Positions 22,948 to 34,191 of a DNA stretch of 64,000 nucleotides are shown here, piece by piece. Position 1 is the first letter of the stretch; the number at the start of each line of letters is the position of its first letter. The stretch is from the NCBI GenBank assembly GCA_051453625.1, contig JBOZIK010000001.1, positions 204,143,929 through 204,207,928 of the forward strand. The letters are read 5' to 3'. A program made the position numbers and the translations under genes. The stretch is from Welwitschia mirabilis (taxonomy: Eukaryota > Gnetophyta > Gnetopsida > Welwitschiales). Under the pieces are notes generated by a model. That model was not told where the DNA came from. It worked only from the letters and a program-made list of their open reading frames with translations, and did no database searches.

Positions 22948-25158
22948 TGATATTATATTACTAATTCAATGTGTAAAATGAAACTATAGCATCATGTAAT
23001 AATTTTACCTAGTTAATCACAAATCACATGTGAAAAATCAATGGTTATGGTAATTCTTTAGCCTAAAACCAATCCAAATGCATCTATAAAGATCCACCTT
23101 CAACCCAAAATGATAAAACTATTATGATAACATTACAACACTAAATTTATACCATTTTGATGCTATTAAGTTAAATTCAAGGCCATTCTCAGGCATCGGA
23201 AGGAGATTTCTCTTTTATTTCTTTATTTTCAAGTTGATTTTCTCTTTATATTAGCTTTAGAAGCCTTCTATATTTTTCATTTGCATATTTTACTATTATA
23301 CACATCCATTTTTAGATTTTTACATCCTCTTGCATTATATTTTCCATTAAATGTTTTACCATTTTCATCTATAGGGTATTACAAGGGTCATGAAGTTCAT
23401 GTAAATAGGAAATGTAGGTGGAGAAGAAGGCATTAGACCTTACAAGCATTTGGATTGAATATTAATGTAAACGATTATGATTTCATCTAAAACCAATAAG
23501 TGTTTTTTCCTTTTATGTTTCTATGCTTTCATATACTTGATTTATGCATTTTCATCCTTTTTTAATTTTAATTTATTTTGACTTCTTATAGTATATTGCA
23601 TAGTTATTGCTAATTGGATTGTTTTGAATTTAGTACTCATAATTGCATATATCAAAGAAATCATATGTTTTATTTCTCTTTTCTCTTTTTTCCTCCATTC
23701 TTCTCATTTCTTCTAGTACATTATCTCACAATTCCATCATTCTTTGTAAGTACATGATGGTCACTTTTTCTTTTTTCTTCCCTTTTCAAAATAAAAGGAA
23801 ACTAGTAAATTTTGGTGCTTGTTTGAACCATAACTCTTTTTTTGCAACTTCAATGGTTTTAAAATTTGGTTAGTCGCTTTATTTCATAATTTAGAAACTT
23901 TCAGTTAAAATCCAATTTCATGCTCTTAAACTCATTTTTGGATCATTTATAGTCAAAGTTGAAATTTTTTTGAATCGTGAGATATTATTCTTTTATTTTG
24001 CATAGCATATTTCTTTATCAGTATTTATGTTTTTTAGAAAGGTAAGATCTTATCTTATATTTATTTTTGATTAATTTAGAAGATGTAATATAATTTTTCT
24101 CAAGTTTTGTAGTTTTCTTAATATTCTTGATCAAAGTAGGGTTGATTATAATTTTTGGAGATTTTGTTTAGATGATTTGTTTCTATTAGTTTTAATTAAT
24201 CCTACTTGATCTTAATTTCTTGGTTTTAGAAAATTATTTTAAAATACACCTTGAGTATTTTGAAGGTTCTAAAATTTCTAAATCCATCTTTTTTTAAATT
24301 TCCTCTTTTTTTCCCCTCTCTTCTTTATTTTCTCTTTTTCTTTTACTCAAAATAGCTTGAAGTTGATTAAATGTTAGTTTTATTTAATAAATATTCATTT
24401 GCTAGTTTTTACTAATTACTTGTTAATTTAAAACCTAATTTAGATGTTTTATTACTTTTATAACTTATTTCATGATAAATTAAGAGTTATCTTTTAAGTT
24501 AAATTTATCAAAACTTAGTGAAAATCTTATTTAAATTAAATGATCTGCCATGTCAAGTTGAAAAAATATTGTTTTCCAAGCACTATCTTATGATTTGAAG
24601 TTATTATACAATTTTTTTAGAAGGGAATGATATGTTTTAATTACTCATTTATGTCTATATTATGTGATTTCAAGAAATGAACCCTTTATGTAAAATTATT
24701 TTTTGGATAAAAATGACTTTAGTAAATTTAATCCATTAAAATCTCTTACTTGTTCATTTAAGTAATAAATTATCTTTATAATCATAATAAATGTTTATAA
24801 AATTTTATTTCTTTATATGTTATTATATTTCCCTTTTCATGTCTTATGAATTTATGTTTTTATACATGTACTCTTTCATGGTAATTTTAAGTTATATGTT
24901 TTGGTTACTTGTATGGTACTTAAGAGAAATAGTTATTTTATCATGTAAAGTGATAGGTTGATAAAATAATATTACTATTTCCATATAAATTTATATCAAG
25001 TATCTATTAGTTCGATAGTCATGTGCTTCCACTATATATGAAATCTAACCTAGGAGATTTTTTATACTTTAATTAGAACTATTTATACTTGATTTTATTT
25101 CCCTGAGTTAAATTATTATGTTAGGTACACCTTTCTATAACTTAAATCTTATCTCATA
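22948..25158 (+). repeat. Left LTR of the second non-coding element
   Basis: Homologous to 26,410-26,661 joined to 32,028-34,191. Contains only chance reading frames (for example 23,643-23,873, a hydrophobic AT-rich translation not kept in the other copy). Confidence 0.6.
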
Positions 25159-26409
25159 GATGTGGATCAAGGCAATATTGAAAAGCATCTTAGCACGATC
25201 TTTAGCATTTATCCACTATTATTGAGTATGAGTACCATGATAAAGATGGTAATGAATATTCTTCTCCTTAATCATATCCTATCCCTTAGCTCTTTGACAT
25301 TTGTACTAAAGTAAAAGCTTTCTTATCCTTTACTCTTATCTTTATTAGTGTGTTTTATGTACTTAATCATTTTATATTTGATGGTGTGTGTTTTTCATGT
25401 AGGAAACTTATATGCTCCATTACCTTTTGTAATATTATTTTGATATTTTGGATGTGTTTTATTTTATTTAACATGTGTTTATATTTTCTTTTTGTAAATG
25501 AATAAATTTAATAAACATTTATAGTTTAATTTGTAGATTAATGAATAAAATTTTAAAGTTTTTAACATGTTTACAATTCACTTACTATCTCCTGTAACCT
25601 ATAGATATTATTATTCTTTCATGATTACTGGTACTATTGTCTTATATGTTGTTTTATTTATAAGATTAACATTTAGATCCACAACCATTCCATTGAGCTA
25701 TAGACATCTTGATCATTAGTTTACAGGGCTTAATAAGTAATGTAATTTCTCACCATCATGTAAACCGTAAATGTTATTAGGTCTTCTGGTAACATGTCTA
25801 ATATCACATCATAAGAATGAACATTTCAATTGCTAGTAGGTTTTATTAATCTTACCATCATAACTTACATGAGATGTATAGTAAAACTAGTTAGGAAATG
25901 TGATGAATTCTAATTTTTTAATGAAATAAGATATTAATGGTCATTATTTTTTATTACCTTTTATATTATAGACTACTCTTAGAGATATTTTTTAAATTTT
26001 ATGATGATAGGGATATTAGACACTGAGTAAGCTTAAAACAATGTATCATAATCTAGTTTGAGGTTATTTGTGATGATGGTAATTAAGAGATCAAAATTAA
26101 TGGTGTAAATGCAAAGCATGCCTGTCAACATTTTAGATGTTTTATAGTTCTTTTTACATCATCATATCATATCTACTTATTCATGTGATGATTTTAACTC
26201 ATTTTAACGCTAGATGCATGACAATAGATGAAATAAAAGCCTTTTAGGACACTAGTACCTTAGAAATTTACATTTCAAAAGCTATGGTTTATATATTTCT
26301 AGTTGTTTTCTAGTTAAATTTAATGTTTTCATATAATACCAATCACAAAAGATAAAATTAAGTTAATTTAGTTTTTGAAAGTTGAGGTGGTTATTTTTCA
26401 AACTACTTG
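25159..26409. other. Internal region of the second non-coding element, no gene seen
   Basis: No retroelement or host motifs on either strand. Composition is AT-rich throughout. Confidence 0.5.
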
Positions 26410-26661
26410 TGACATTGTAGTATTAATTCCATGAATATAATGGAACTACAAAGCCCTATGATAGTTTTGCATAGAATGCATGAAGCACATGTGGAAATTT
26501 AATGGTTATGACAACTTCTTGCTTTGAAACCAACTCATGTATACTTATAAAGAACCCACCCCACCCCTTAATGACCAAGCTCATATGATATTGTTACTAT
26601 ACATAATTTATGCCACTTTCATGCTATTAAGTTGAATTAAAGCATTATAAGAAGATATTTT
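26410..26661 (+). repeat. Right LTR of the second non-coding element, first part
   Basis: Matches 22,948-23,200 and is broken by the Sirevirus-like insertion at 26,662. It continues at 32,028. Confidence 0.6.
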
Positions 26662-27818
26662 TATAGGATCATGAACCCTAGGGGGTAGGAGGTGAATAGG
26701 ACTTCTAAAAAATTTAAATAATTATCACTACCAAAAGAAATTATGCATAAAAAGATATAACAAAATGAAATAAAAAATTAGAACCAAAATAAAATCACAA
26801 GATAGGATTTAAAGTGGTTAGGGATACACCCTACTACACTCTTGGAAGATAGTCAATAACCAAGACTATTCCAGATCTCTGTTACATCACTATGCAATAG
26901 GTTTTCAATGCTAACCTTTAACCTAACAAAGCAAACTTTTCTAGGCTAAGTATCAACCTTCATAGATGGACTTTTATAGGATAAGTCTTAACCTATTTAA
27001 ATGGACTTTTGCAGGCTAAGTCTCAACCTTCAAAAATGTATAATGGTGAGTGAGGGAATGAAGCCTTTATGATTTAGATCACTCAAGTAAAAGAACAAAC
27101 AATGGAGCCTCATTGCTCAAATTTGATACAAAGGTAAGTGCTAAGTGAGAGAAGAATAATAGTATAAAGATAAGCCCTTCAGATCAAGAGTGCAACCTTC
27201 CTTTTTAAAAATCCAATCCAATGTTAAGATCTAGGCTTTTTAAGTATTGCTTCTTATTTATAGATTTTTCAAAATATAACTATTTGGAAGTTGGGTAGCA
27301 ATTTGACATTTGCAACAGATAGATTTAGTGAAGTAACAGTTAAAAAAATGCTTTAAAATTTCTGGTTTTATACTATTTGGTCGACACCTCAACACATCTG
27401 GTCAACTACTTTCCATTCATTTTAAGAATATTAGCTCTTGAGGTTATAGGTCTGGTCGACCCCATCTAAAATTTGGTCGATCGCTTTCCTTCAGGTCCTG
27501 TCAACCCCACATGAGTCTGGTCAACCCCATGGGATATAGTACATATTAGAAAACTTGAAAAATGGATGTCTAGGTCTAGTAGACCCCTTAAAAATCTGGT
27601 CGACCCCATATGAAATAGCCCAAAACATGTATTTCCAAGTATGGTTGGTTCCTACATTAAGTCCTTGGACAAAAACTCAAGTTACTTTAATCAAAAAATG
27701 TCCAAATCTTGCTATCTTTTGTATATAGATCTTGAAGTTTCTTGCACCTATAAAATCACTTTTTATTCTATAAAAATCATATTATTTTAACATCAATTGA
27801 TAAAATAAAATCCTAAAA
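26662..27818 (-). repeat. 3' LTR of the Sirevirus-like element
   Basis: Pairs with 30,903-32,027; both share AGGACTTCTAAAAAATTTAA near the left end and AAAATCCTAA at the right end. Between 27,370 and 27,612 it holds a cluster of GGTCGACC-derived palindromes. Confidence 0.85.
27380..27612. promoter_or_regulatory. Cluster of GGTCGACC palindromes in the LTR
   Basis: TTGGTCGAC (27,379), CTGGTCAAC, CTGGTCGACCCC (27,452), TTGGTCGATC, CTGTCAACCCC, CTGGTCAACCCC, CTAGTAGACCCC and CTGGTCGACCCC (27,596) recur at 20-50 bp spacing. The other LTR has the same cluster at 31,628-31,775 with more C-to-T decay. Repeated palindromes in a U3 region suggest protein-binding boxes; function is inferred. Confidence 0.6.
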
Positions 27819-28420
27819 ACTCCACTTTTAACATTAATGGTAAACAAATAAGTGATTTCAATATCAAATAAATATTTCATCTTTTAAACTCTTTCTAATA
27901 AGGTATATTAACACAATAAAATGTTCCCCTTTCACAAATCCATATAGATAATATTAGTTCAACATATTTTATTCCCCTTTAATATAAATGGAAAAGAATA
28001 AAGAAAGAGAGATAAAGAGCTATAAGCCTTAAACATGTAATAAGAAATATCATATTTTATCCCCCTAACTATGTGCCATATATATGTATAAAGGAAACCA
28101 TATCATGATAGAGTTTCAAGGCAAGTATGTAAGTGACATGATAATTTTTAATTCATAATTCCAAATGAAAATCAACTGATGTTATGTTCATGATAATAAG
28201 AATTAATTACAAAGTAAGACATCAGAACATTCAAAACTTTATAGATAAATATTTAGAAATACAAATCACCATTAGGATGCAAGTCCAAAAAGAAGGTTAA
28301 TATCATAATGATGATTCCAATAAGCACATTAGATTACAATAATTGTGATTTAAAAGAAATCATAATAATCAATAATTAATTAAAATAATAACTTACTACT
28401 AAATTTGAACTTTCCTCAGA
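27819..28420 (-). other. Non-coding stretch with purine tract, where pol is missing
   Basis: Adjacent to the 3' LTR the minus strand reads AAAAGTGGAGT, a polypurine tract. The next 580 bases hold no protease, integrase or RT motif. Confidence 0.55.
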
Positions 28421-29700
28421 TCAAAAAGATTCTAAATCCTTAGCTTTTATCCATATGGTATTTCTTGACTTTTTGGTAGAGACTTGTTTGGAAACAAATT
28501 TAAATGATAATGCATTAACATTTGCAAAATACATACTTTTTCTATATGGACAATTATATTTTGAATTACCAAATTTGCAATAATAATAATAAGTGATATT
28601 TTCGGTAAGAGATGTTATACCTGTAATACTTACCTCACTTGATGAAGTAGACGTACCATTGCCTTTAAATCCAATACCCCTTTTATCAAGTGTAAGTTGT
28701 CCCAATCTAAGCATCTTCTTAAGATTCTTTGATCCTTCTATAAATCTACTTAAGACTTGTGAAGATTGATTTAACTTCTCCATGAGACTTGAGTTTTCTT
28801 CTTGAATCTCTTTATATCTTTGATTTGTGACTTTATTCTCCTTTTTTAAATCCTTGATGATAATATTTAGTTCATTTACTTTTACAGCAAGCCTTTCATA
28901 TTCTTTATATAGTTTAAGACATGTGTCTTCAACATTCTTCTCTTCTTCATCTTCACTCATGTCCACATCATCATGCTCAAAGAGTTTTGGTGATTGAGTA
29001 GTAGGATTCACAAGTGCCATGAATGATAATATTTCATGTTCTTCAGGTTCTTCATGTGAGCTTTCTTCCTACATACTTTTGAAAGAAAGACTTTTCTTTC
29101 TATTCTTAAAAAATTTTAACTCATAAGTTTTAAGATTACCTTATAATTCGTCCAGTGGCATCTTGCTAATATCTTTACTTTCTTTAATTGTAGTCACTTT
29201 TGATTCAAATCTCTTAGGAAGGGATCTTAAGACTTTCCTCACTATCTTAGATTTCTCTATCTTTTTTCTAAGGCTTGTCAATGATTTTATAATGTTCATT
29301 AGATTGGTAAAGAATTACTAAAAAGTATCTTCCTTATCCATCTTAATCTCTTTAAATTTTGTAATTAGCATCTACATCTTTGCTTGCTTGATAGTGGATG
29401 TCCCTTCATGAGCAATAGCAAGAATATCCCATGCTTCCTTGNNNNNNNNNNCATTAATAGTAGCATTAGATTTATCTAATTTAGTCCATTTATTTTTTGG
29501 TTTCAACACTACTATAAAATTGCCACTGACATCTTTTTGAGTTGTGATAGGGTGTCTATAACCTATGATCAGAATATTCTCATAATCTATATCATACAAT
29601 CTTAAGAATATTCTCATTCTAGCCTTTTAATATCCGTAGTTTATTCCATCAAATAGTGGAGGATTATAAATAGAGAAACCTTCTACAATAAAACTCATGG
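28421..29700 (-). pseudogene. Copia gag, downstream copy (UBN2 plus coiled coil)
   Basis: 29,372-29,617 gives MRIFLRLYDIDYENILIIGY and KNKWTKLDKSNATIN, then KEAWDILAIAHEGTSTIKQA, the UBN2-type gag core. 28,421-29,020 gives an acidic start, a long Glu/Lys coiled coil and the terminal MLRLGQLTLDKRGIGFKG motif typical of Sirevirus-like gag, in which a K-x-x-M-L-x-x-Q-R...D-K-x-G-L-G-Y segment precedes the zinc knuckle. A possible knuckle remnant (YYYYCKFGNSKYNC) follows near 28,560-28,605. A 10-N gap at 29,442-29,451 hides about 73 bases judged from the other copy. Confidence 0.82.
29442..29451. other. Assembly gap (10 N)
   Basis: The paralogous copy has 73 bases (30,513-30,585) in this place, so the printed gap length is too short. 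Confidence 0.85.
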
Positions 29701-29730
29701 CTAGCGTTATTGAGTTAAATATTAGTTAAA

Positions 29731-29830
29731 NNNNNNNNNNNNNNNNNNNNNNNNNNNNNNNNNNNNNNNNNNNNNNNNNNNNNNNNNNNNNNNNNNNNNN
29801 NNNNNNNNNNNNNNNNNNNNNNNNNNNNNN
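29731..29830. other. Assembly gap (100 N) between gag copies
   Basis: Left and right of it lie paralogous gag copies offset by about 1,082 bases. Confidence 0.9.
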
Positions 29831-30840
29831 ACTTAAGACTTTTGAAGATTAGCTTAACTTTTTCATGAGACTTATATTTTCTTTTTGAATCTCTTTGTCT
29901 CTTTGATTTATGGCTTCATTCTCCTTTCTCGAATCCTTGATGATATTTTTTAGTTCATTGATTTTTATAGCAAGCCTTTCACATTCTTGATATAGTTCAA
30001 GACATGTATCATCAACATCCTCCTCTTCTTCATCTTCACTCATGTACAAATCATCATGCTCAAAGAGTTTTGGTGATTGAGTAGTAGGATTTACAATGTC
30101 ATAAATGATAATATCCCATGTTCTTTAGGTTCTCCATCCCTACATACTTTTAAAAGAAAAACTCTTCTTTCCATTTTAAAAAAAATTTAACTCATAAGTT
30201 TGAAAGTTATCTTGTAGAGCTTCCAGTGGCATCTTGTTAAGATCTTTACTTTCTTCAGTTGTAGTTACCTTTGGTTCAAATCTCTTTGGAAGAGATCTTA
30301 AGATATTCTTTACGATCTTTGCTTCCTTTATCTTTTCTCCAAGTCTTGCCATCAAGTTTATAATGTCCATTAGGTTGGTAAAGAATTCTTGAATAGTATC
30401 TTCCTCATGCATTTTAATATTTTTAAATTTCATAGTCAGCATCTGCATCTTTGCTTGCTTGACAGTGGATGTCCCTTCATGAGTAATAGCAAGAATATTC
30501 CCTGCTTCTTTGACAATCAAGTAGTTTACTATCCTCTTAAACTCATCTACATTCATAGCATAAAAAATTATATCCAAAGCACGAGCATCAATAGTAGAAT
30601 TAGCTTTATCTAATTTAGTCCATTTATTTTTTAGTTTTAACACTACTATAGAATTTCCATTAACATCCTTTTAAGTTGCGATAGGATGGCTATAATCTGT
30701 TATCAAAATATTCTCATAATCTATATCATGTAATCTTAAGAATATTCTCATTTTAGCCTTCCAAAATCCATAGTTTATTCCATCAAATAATGGAGGCTTA
30801 AAAATAGAGAAACCTTCTGCAAGAAAATACATGACTAGGA
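29831..30840 (-). pseudogene. Copia gag, upstream copy (UBN2 plus coiled coil)
   Basis: 30,176-30,643 is open and gives FYAMNVDEFKRI, AGNILAITHEGTSTVKQA, MQMLTMKFKNIKM, EEDTIQEFF and LRSLPKRFEPKVT, a well-preserved UBN2 gag core with standard order. 29,849-30,049 gives the acidic EDEEEEDVDDTCLELY segment and the start of the coiled coil, which then runs into the gap. It is the better-preserved of the two copies and lies next to the primer site, so it is the true 5' gag of the element. Confidence 0.85.
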
Positions 30841-30882
30841 TTATTAAGTTAAAGATTGATTAAAATCTTAGAGTTATCTCTA

Positions 30883-30902
30883 TCTAGAGCTTTGATACCA
30901 TT
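30883..30902 (-). other. Primer-binding site (initiator tRNA-Met)
   Basis: Minus strand reads TGGTATCAAAGCTCTAGA immediately inside the 5' LTR, one base from the plant consensus TGGTATCAGAGC. Confidence 0.85.
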
Positions 30903-32027
30903 TGTAAGATCATGAACCCTTAGGGGATTGAATAGGACTTCTAAAAAATTTAAATAATTATTACACCAAAAGAAATTATGCATAAAAAGATATAACAAAA
31001 TGAAATAAAAAATTAGAACCAAAATAAAAAATTAGAACCAAAATAAAAGCACAATACAAGATTTATAGTGTTTGAAATACAACCTACTTCACCTTCAAGA
31101 GATAGTTAATAACCAAGACTATTCCGAATCTCTGTTGCATCACTATGTAATAGGTTTTCAAGGCTAATCTTCAACCTTATAAAGAAAACTTTTCTAGGAT
31201 AAATATCAACCTTCATAAATGGACTTTTATAATCTAAGTCTTAACCTCTTCAAATGGACTTTTATAGGCTAACTCTCAACCTTCAAAAATGCACAATGAT
31301 GAGTGAGGGAATGAAGCCTTTATGCTTTAGGTCACTCAAGTAAAAGAATAAACAATGGAGCCTTATTGCTCAGATTTGATACAAAGGTAAGTGCTGAGTG
31401 AGAGAAGAATGATAGTATAGAGATAAGCCCTTTAGATTAAGAGTGTAATCTTCCTTTTTAAAAATCCAATACAATGTTAAGCTTTAGGGTTTTTAAGTGT
31501 TGCCTCTTATTTATAGATTTCCCAAAATATAACCATTTAGATAGTTGGGTAGAAATCTGAAATTTGCAACAGATAGATTTGATAAAGTAACAATTAGAAA
31601 AATGCTTTAAATTTCTGCTACCACTCTATTCGGTCAACCCCTTGAAACATCCAATTGACCCCTTTCCATTCGATTCAAGGATATTAGCTCTTGAGGTTAT
31701 AGGTCTAATCGACCCCATCTAAAATCTGGTCGACCACTATTCGTTAGATCTAGTTGACTCCACATGAGTTTGATCGACTCCATGGGACATAGTACATATT
31801 GGAAAGCTTGAAAAATGCATGTCCAGATCCATTTAACCCCACATGAAATAGGCTAAAACATGTATTTCTAAGTTTGGTTGGCTCCTACCTTAAGTCCTTG
31901 AATAGAAACTCAAGTTACTTTAATCTTTTGGATATAGATTTGGTAATTTCTTGCACCTATAAAATCACTTTTCATTTTATAAAAATCATATTAGTTTGAC
32001 ATCAATTGGCAAAATAAAATCCTAACA
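30903..32027 (-). repeat. 5' LTR of the Sirevirus-like element
   Basis: Begins TGTAAGATC on the + strand and ends CCTAACA. Partner of 26,662-27,818, of nearly equal length (1,125 and 1,157 bp). Confidence 0.85.
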
Positions 32028-34191
32028 GTTTTATCAATTTTCTCTCTTTTATCATTTTCAAGTTAATCTCCTCTCTATATTAGATTTGAAAACCTTCTAC
32101 ATTCTTCATTCTTCTCTTTTACTATCATGCACATCCATTTTTAGCATCCTACATCCTCTCACATTCTATTTCCCATTACATTTTCTCCCATTTTTATCTA
32201 TCTAAAGGGCTTTACATGAGTGGTGAGCTGTATGTAAAAGGATAGTGTAGGAGGAGAAAAAGGCATAAGATCTTATAGAAATTTAGATTGAATACTAATG
32301 AAAAGGGTTTTGATTTTATCTAAAATAAATAATTATTTCTTTTCCTTATGTATATGTGCATTTTTTCACTTGATTTATGCATTTTCATTATGCTTTTCTT
32401 TCAATTTGATTAGACTTCTTATAGAAATTAAATAGCTAGTGTTAATTGTATTATTATGCATTTAGTATCTATCATAGCATACTGTAATTTTTCATGGTTG
32501 GTTACTCTAAGTCAAATAAGTAATGTGTTTTATTCCTTTTATTTCTTCTAGTACATTTTTTTATAATTTCCCCTTTATTCTTAAGTAAATGATGATGAAT
32601 TTCTATTTTTTTCCTTTCCAATAATAGTAACTTTATTTGTACATATGTTATTTATTTATTTTTGAATAAAAATTATCCAATTTTATGTTGATTCTTTTCT
32701 CGTCTTTCTTTTCTTCTTGAAATCGAGGTAGAATAGTAAATTTTACTTCTTGTTTTGATCATAATCCTTTGTTGACACCTCTAATGGTTTTAAAATTTTG
32801 GAAGCCACTTCCTTTCATAATTTAAAAAATTTTGTCCTTAATGAGATGAAACTAACATTTGACTTGTAAAATCCCTTTTTTGATACTTATAGTCAAAGTT
32901 GTAGTTTTACCTAGAATGTTTTCTAAATTATGAAATTTTATTTTCTTATTTCTACAAATCATAATTCTATATCATTATTGATGTATTTTGAGAAAGTTAA
33001 GATTCTATTTTATAGTTTTTTTAAAGTAATTTAAGAATATGAAATACATTGTTTCTCAAATTTTTTTAGTTGCTTAATAGTTTTGGTCAAACTAGGGTTA
33101 ACAGTAATTTTTGTAAATTTTATCTAAATGGTCTATTTCTATTGATATTAATAGGTTCTATTTAATCATAAATTTTTAGTTCTAGAAACTTATTTTATAA
33201 CATATTTTAAGTACTTTAAATATTCTCATAATTTTCAAGTCCATTTTTCTGGGCTTCTTCTCTCTCTTCTTCATTTTCTTTCTTTCTTTTAGTTAAAATA
33301 ACTTGAAATTGATTATTTATTAATTTTAATTAATAAATGTTCATATACTGGTTTTTATCAATTACTTATTGGTTTGAGATCTAAGTTATATGTTTTATTA
33401 CTTTTGTAACTCATTTTATAATAAGTCAAGAGTGATTTTTAAGTTAAATATATTAAAATATAGTAAAAATATTATTTAAGTTAAATGATTTGCTATGTCT
33501 ATTTCAAGAATCTTATTTTACAAATGTTATCTTTTAATTACAAGTTGTTTTACATTTTGTGTAGAATGAAATTAGATTTAAATTACTCATATACATCCAT
33601 ATTTTATGATTTCAAGTACTGAATTTTTCAAGGAAAATCATTTTTGTGTAAAAATGTCTTTAGTAGATTTAATTAATTAAACTCTCTTACATGTTTATTT
33701 AGGTTACAAATAATCTTTAGAATCATAATAAACATTTATAATAGGTTATTCCTTTCTATTTTATTTTATTTTCCTTTTCACATCTTATGAGATTATGCTT
33801 TTACACGTGTAGTTCTTCATAAGAGCTATAAGTTATGTGTTTTAATTAGTCATATGTCACTTAAGAGAAATAATTATTTTATTATGTAAAGTGACATTTT
33901 GATAGGAGAATATTACTGTTGCCATATAAATTTATACTAAGTGCTATTAGTTTAATACTCATGTGCTTTTACTATATGTGTAATCTGACCCAAGATTTCT
34001 TTATGCTTTAAATTGAACTATTTATCTTTGATTTTCTTTCCTTGAGTTGGAATATTATGTGAAGTATACATTTATTTTTGTGAAATTTCTTTATGCTTTA
34101 AATTGAACAATTTAGCTTTGATTTTTCTTTGCTTGAGTTGAACTATTATCGGAAGTACACATTTGTATTTGTGAAGGGTAAGACTCATCAT
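32028..34191 (+). repeat. Right LTR of the second non-coding element, second part
   Basis: Matches 23,205-25,158. Near its end a segment of about 87 bases (33,993-34,080) is repeated at 34,081-34,170, a local duplication absent from the left LTR. Confidence 0.6.

Larger units (their letters stand above)
26662..32027 (-). mobile_element. Gag-only Ty1/copia (Sirevirus-like) element
   Basis: Direct LTRs at 26,662-27,818 and 30,903-32,027 surround 3.1 kb that encodes gag on the minus strand and nothing recognisable of protease, integrase or RT. Primer site and purine tract both fit minus orientation. Flanks ATTTT (26,657-26,661) and GTTTT (32,028-32,032) are a probable target duplication with one transition. 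The homologous LTR at 22,948-25,158 has no insertion at this point, giving an empty-site comparison. Loss of pol makes it non-autonomous. A 100-N gap lies between two gag copies. Confidence 0.85.
22948..34191 (+). mobile_element. Second non-coding LTR element (LARD-like), carrying a nested copia
   Basis: Two direct repeats of about 2.2-2.4 kb (22,948-25,158 and 26,410-34,191 minus the nested element 26,662-32,027) flank about 1.25 kb without coding potential. Both start TGA(T/C)ATT. The match is clear at 23,200-23,480 against 32,040-32,300 and at 25,060-25,130 against 33,985-34,075. A TGGATCAAGGC motif at about 25,164 could be a degraded tRNA-Met primer site. End points are approximate and no target duplication was identified. 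Confidence 0.62.

Noticed and set aside
30389-30613. Plus-strand frame of 74 codons
   Set aside because: Antisense to the well-supported copia gag.
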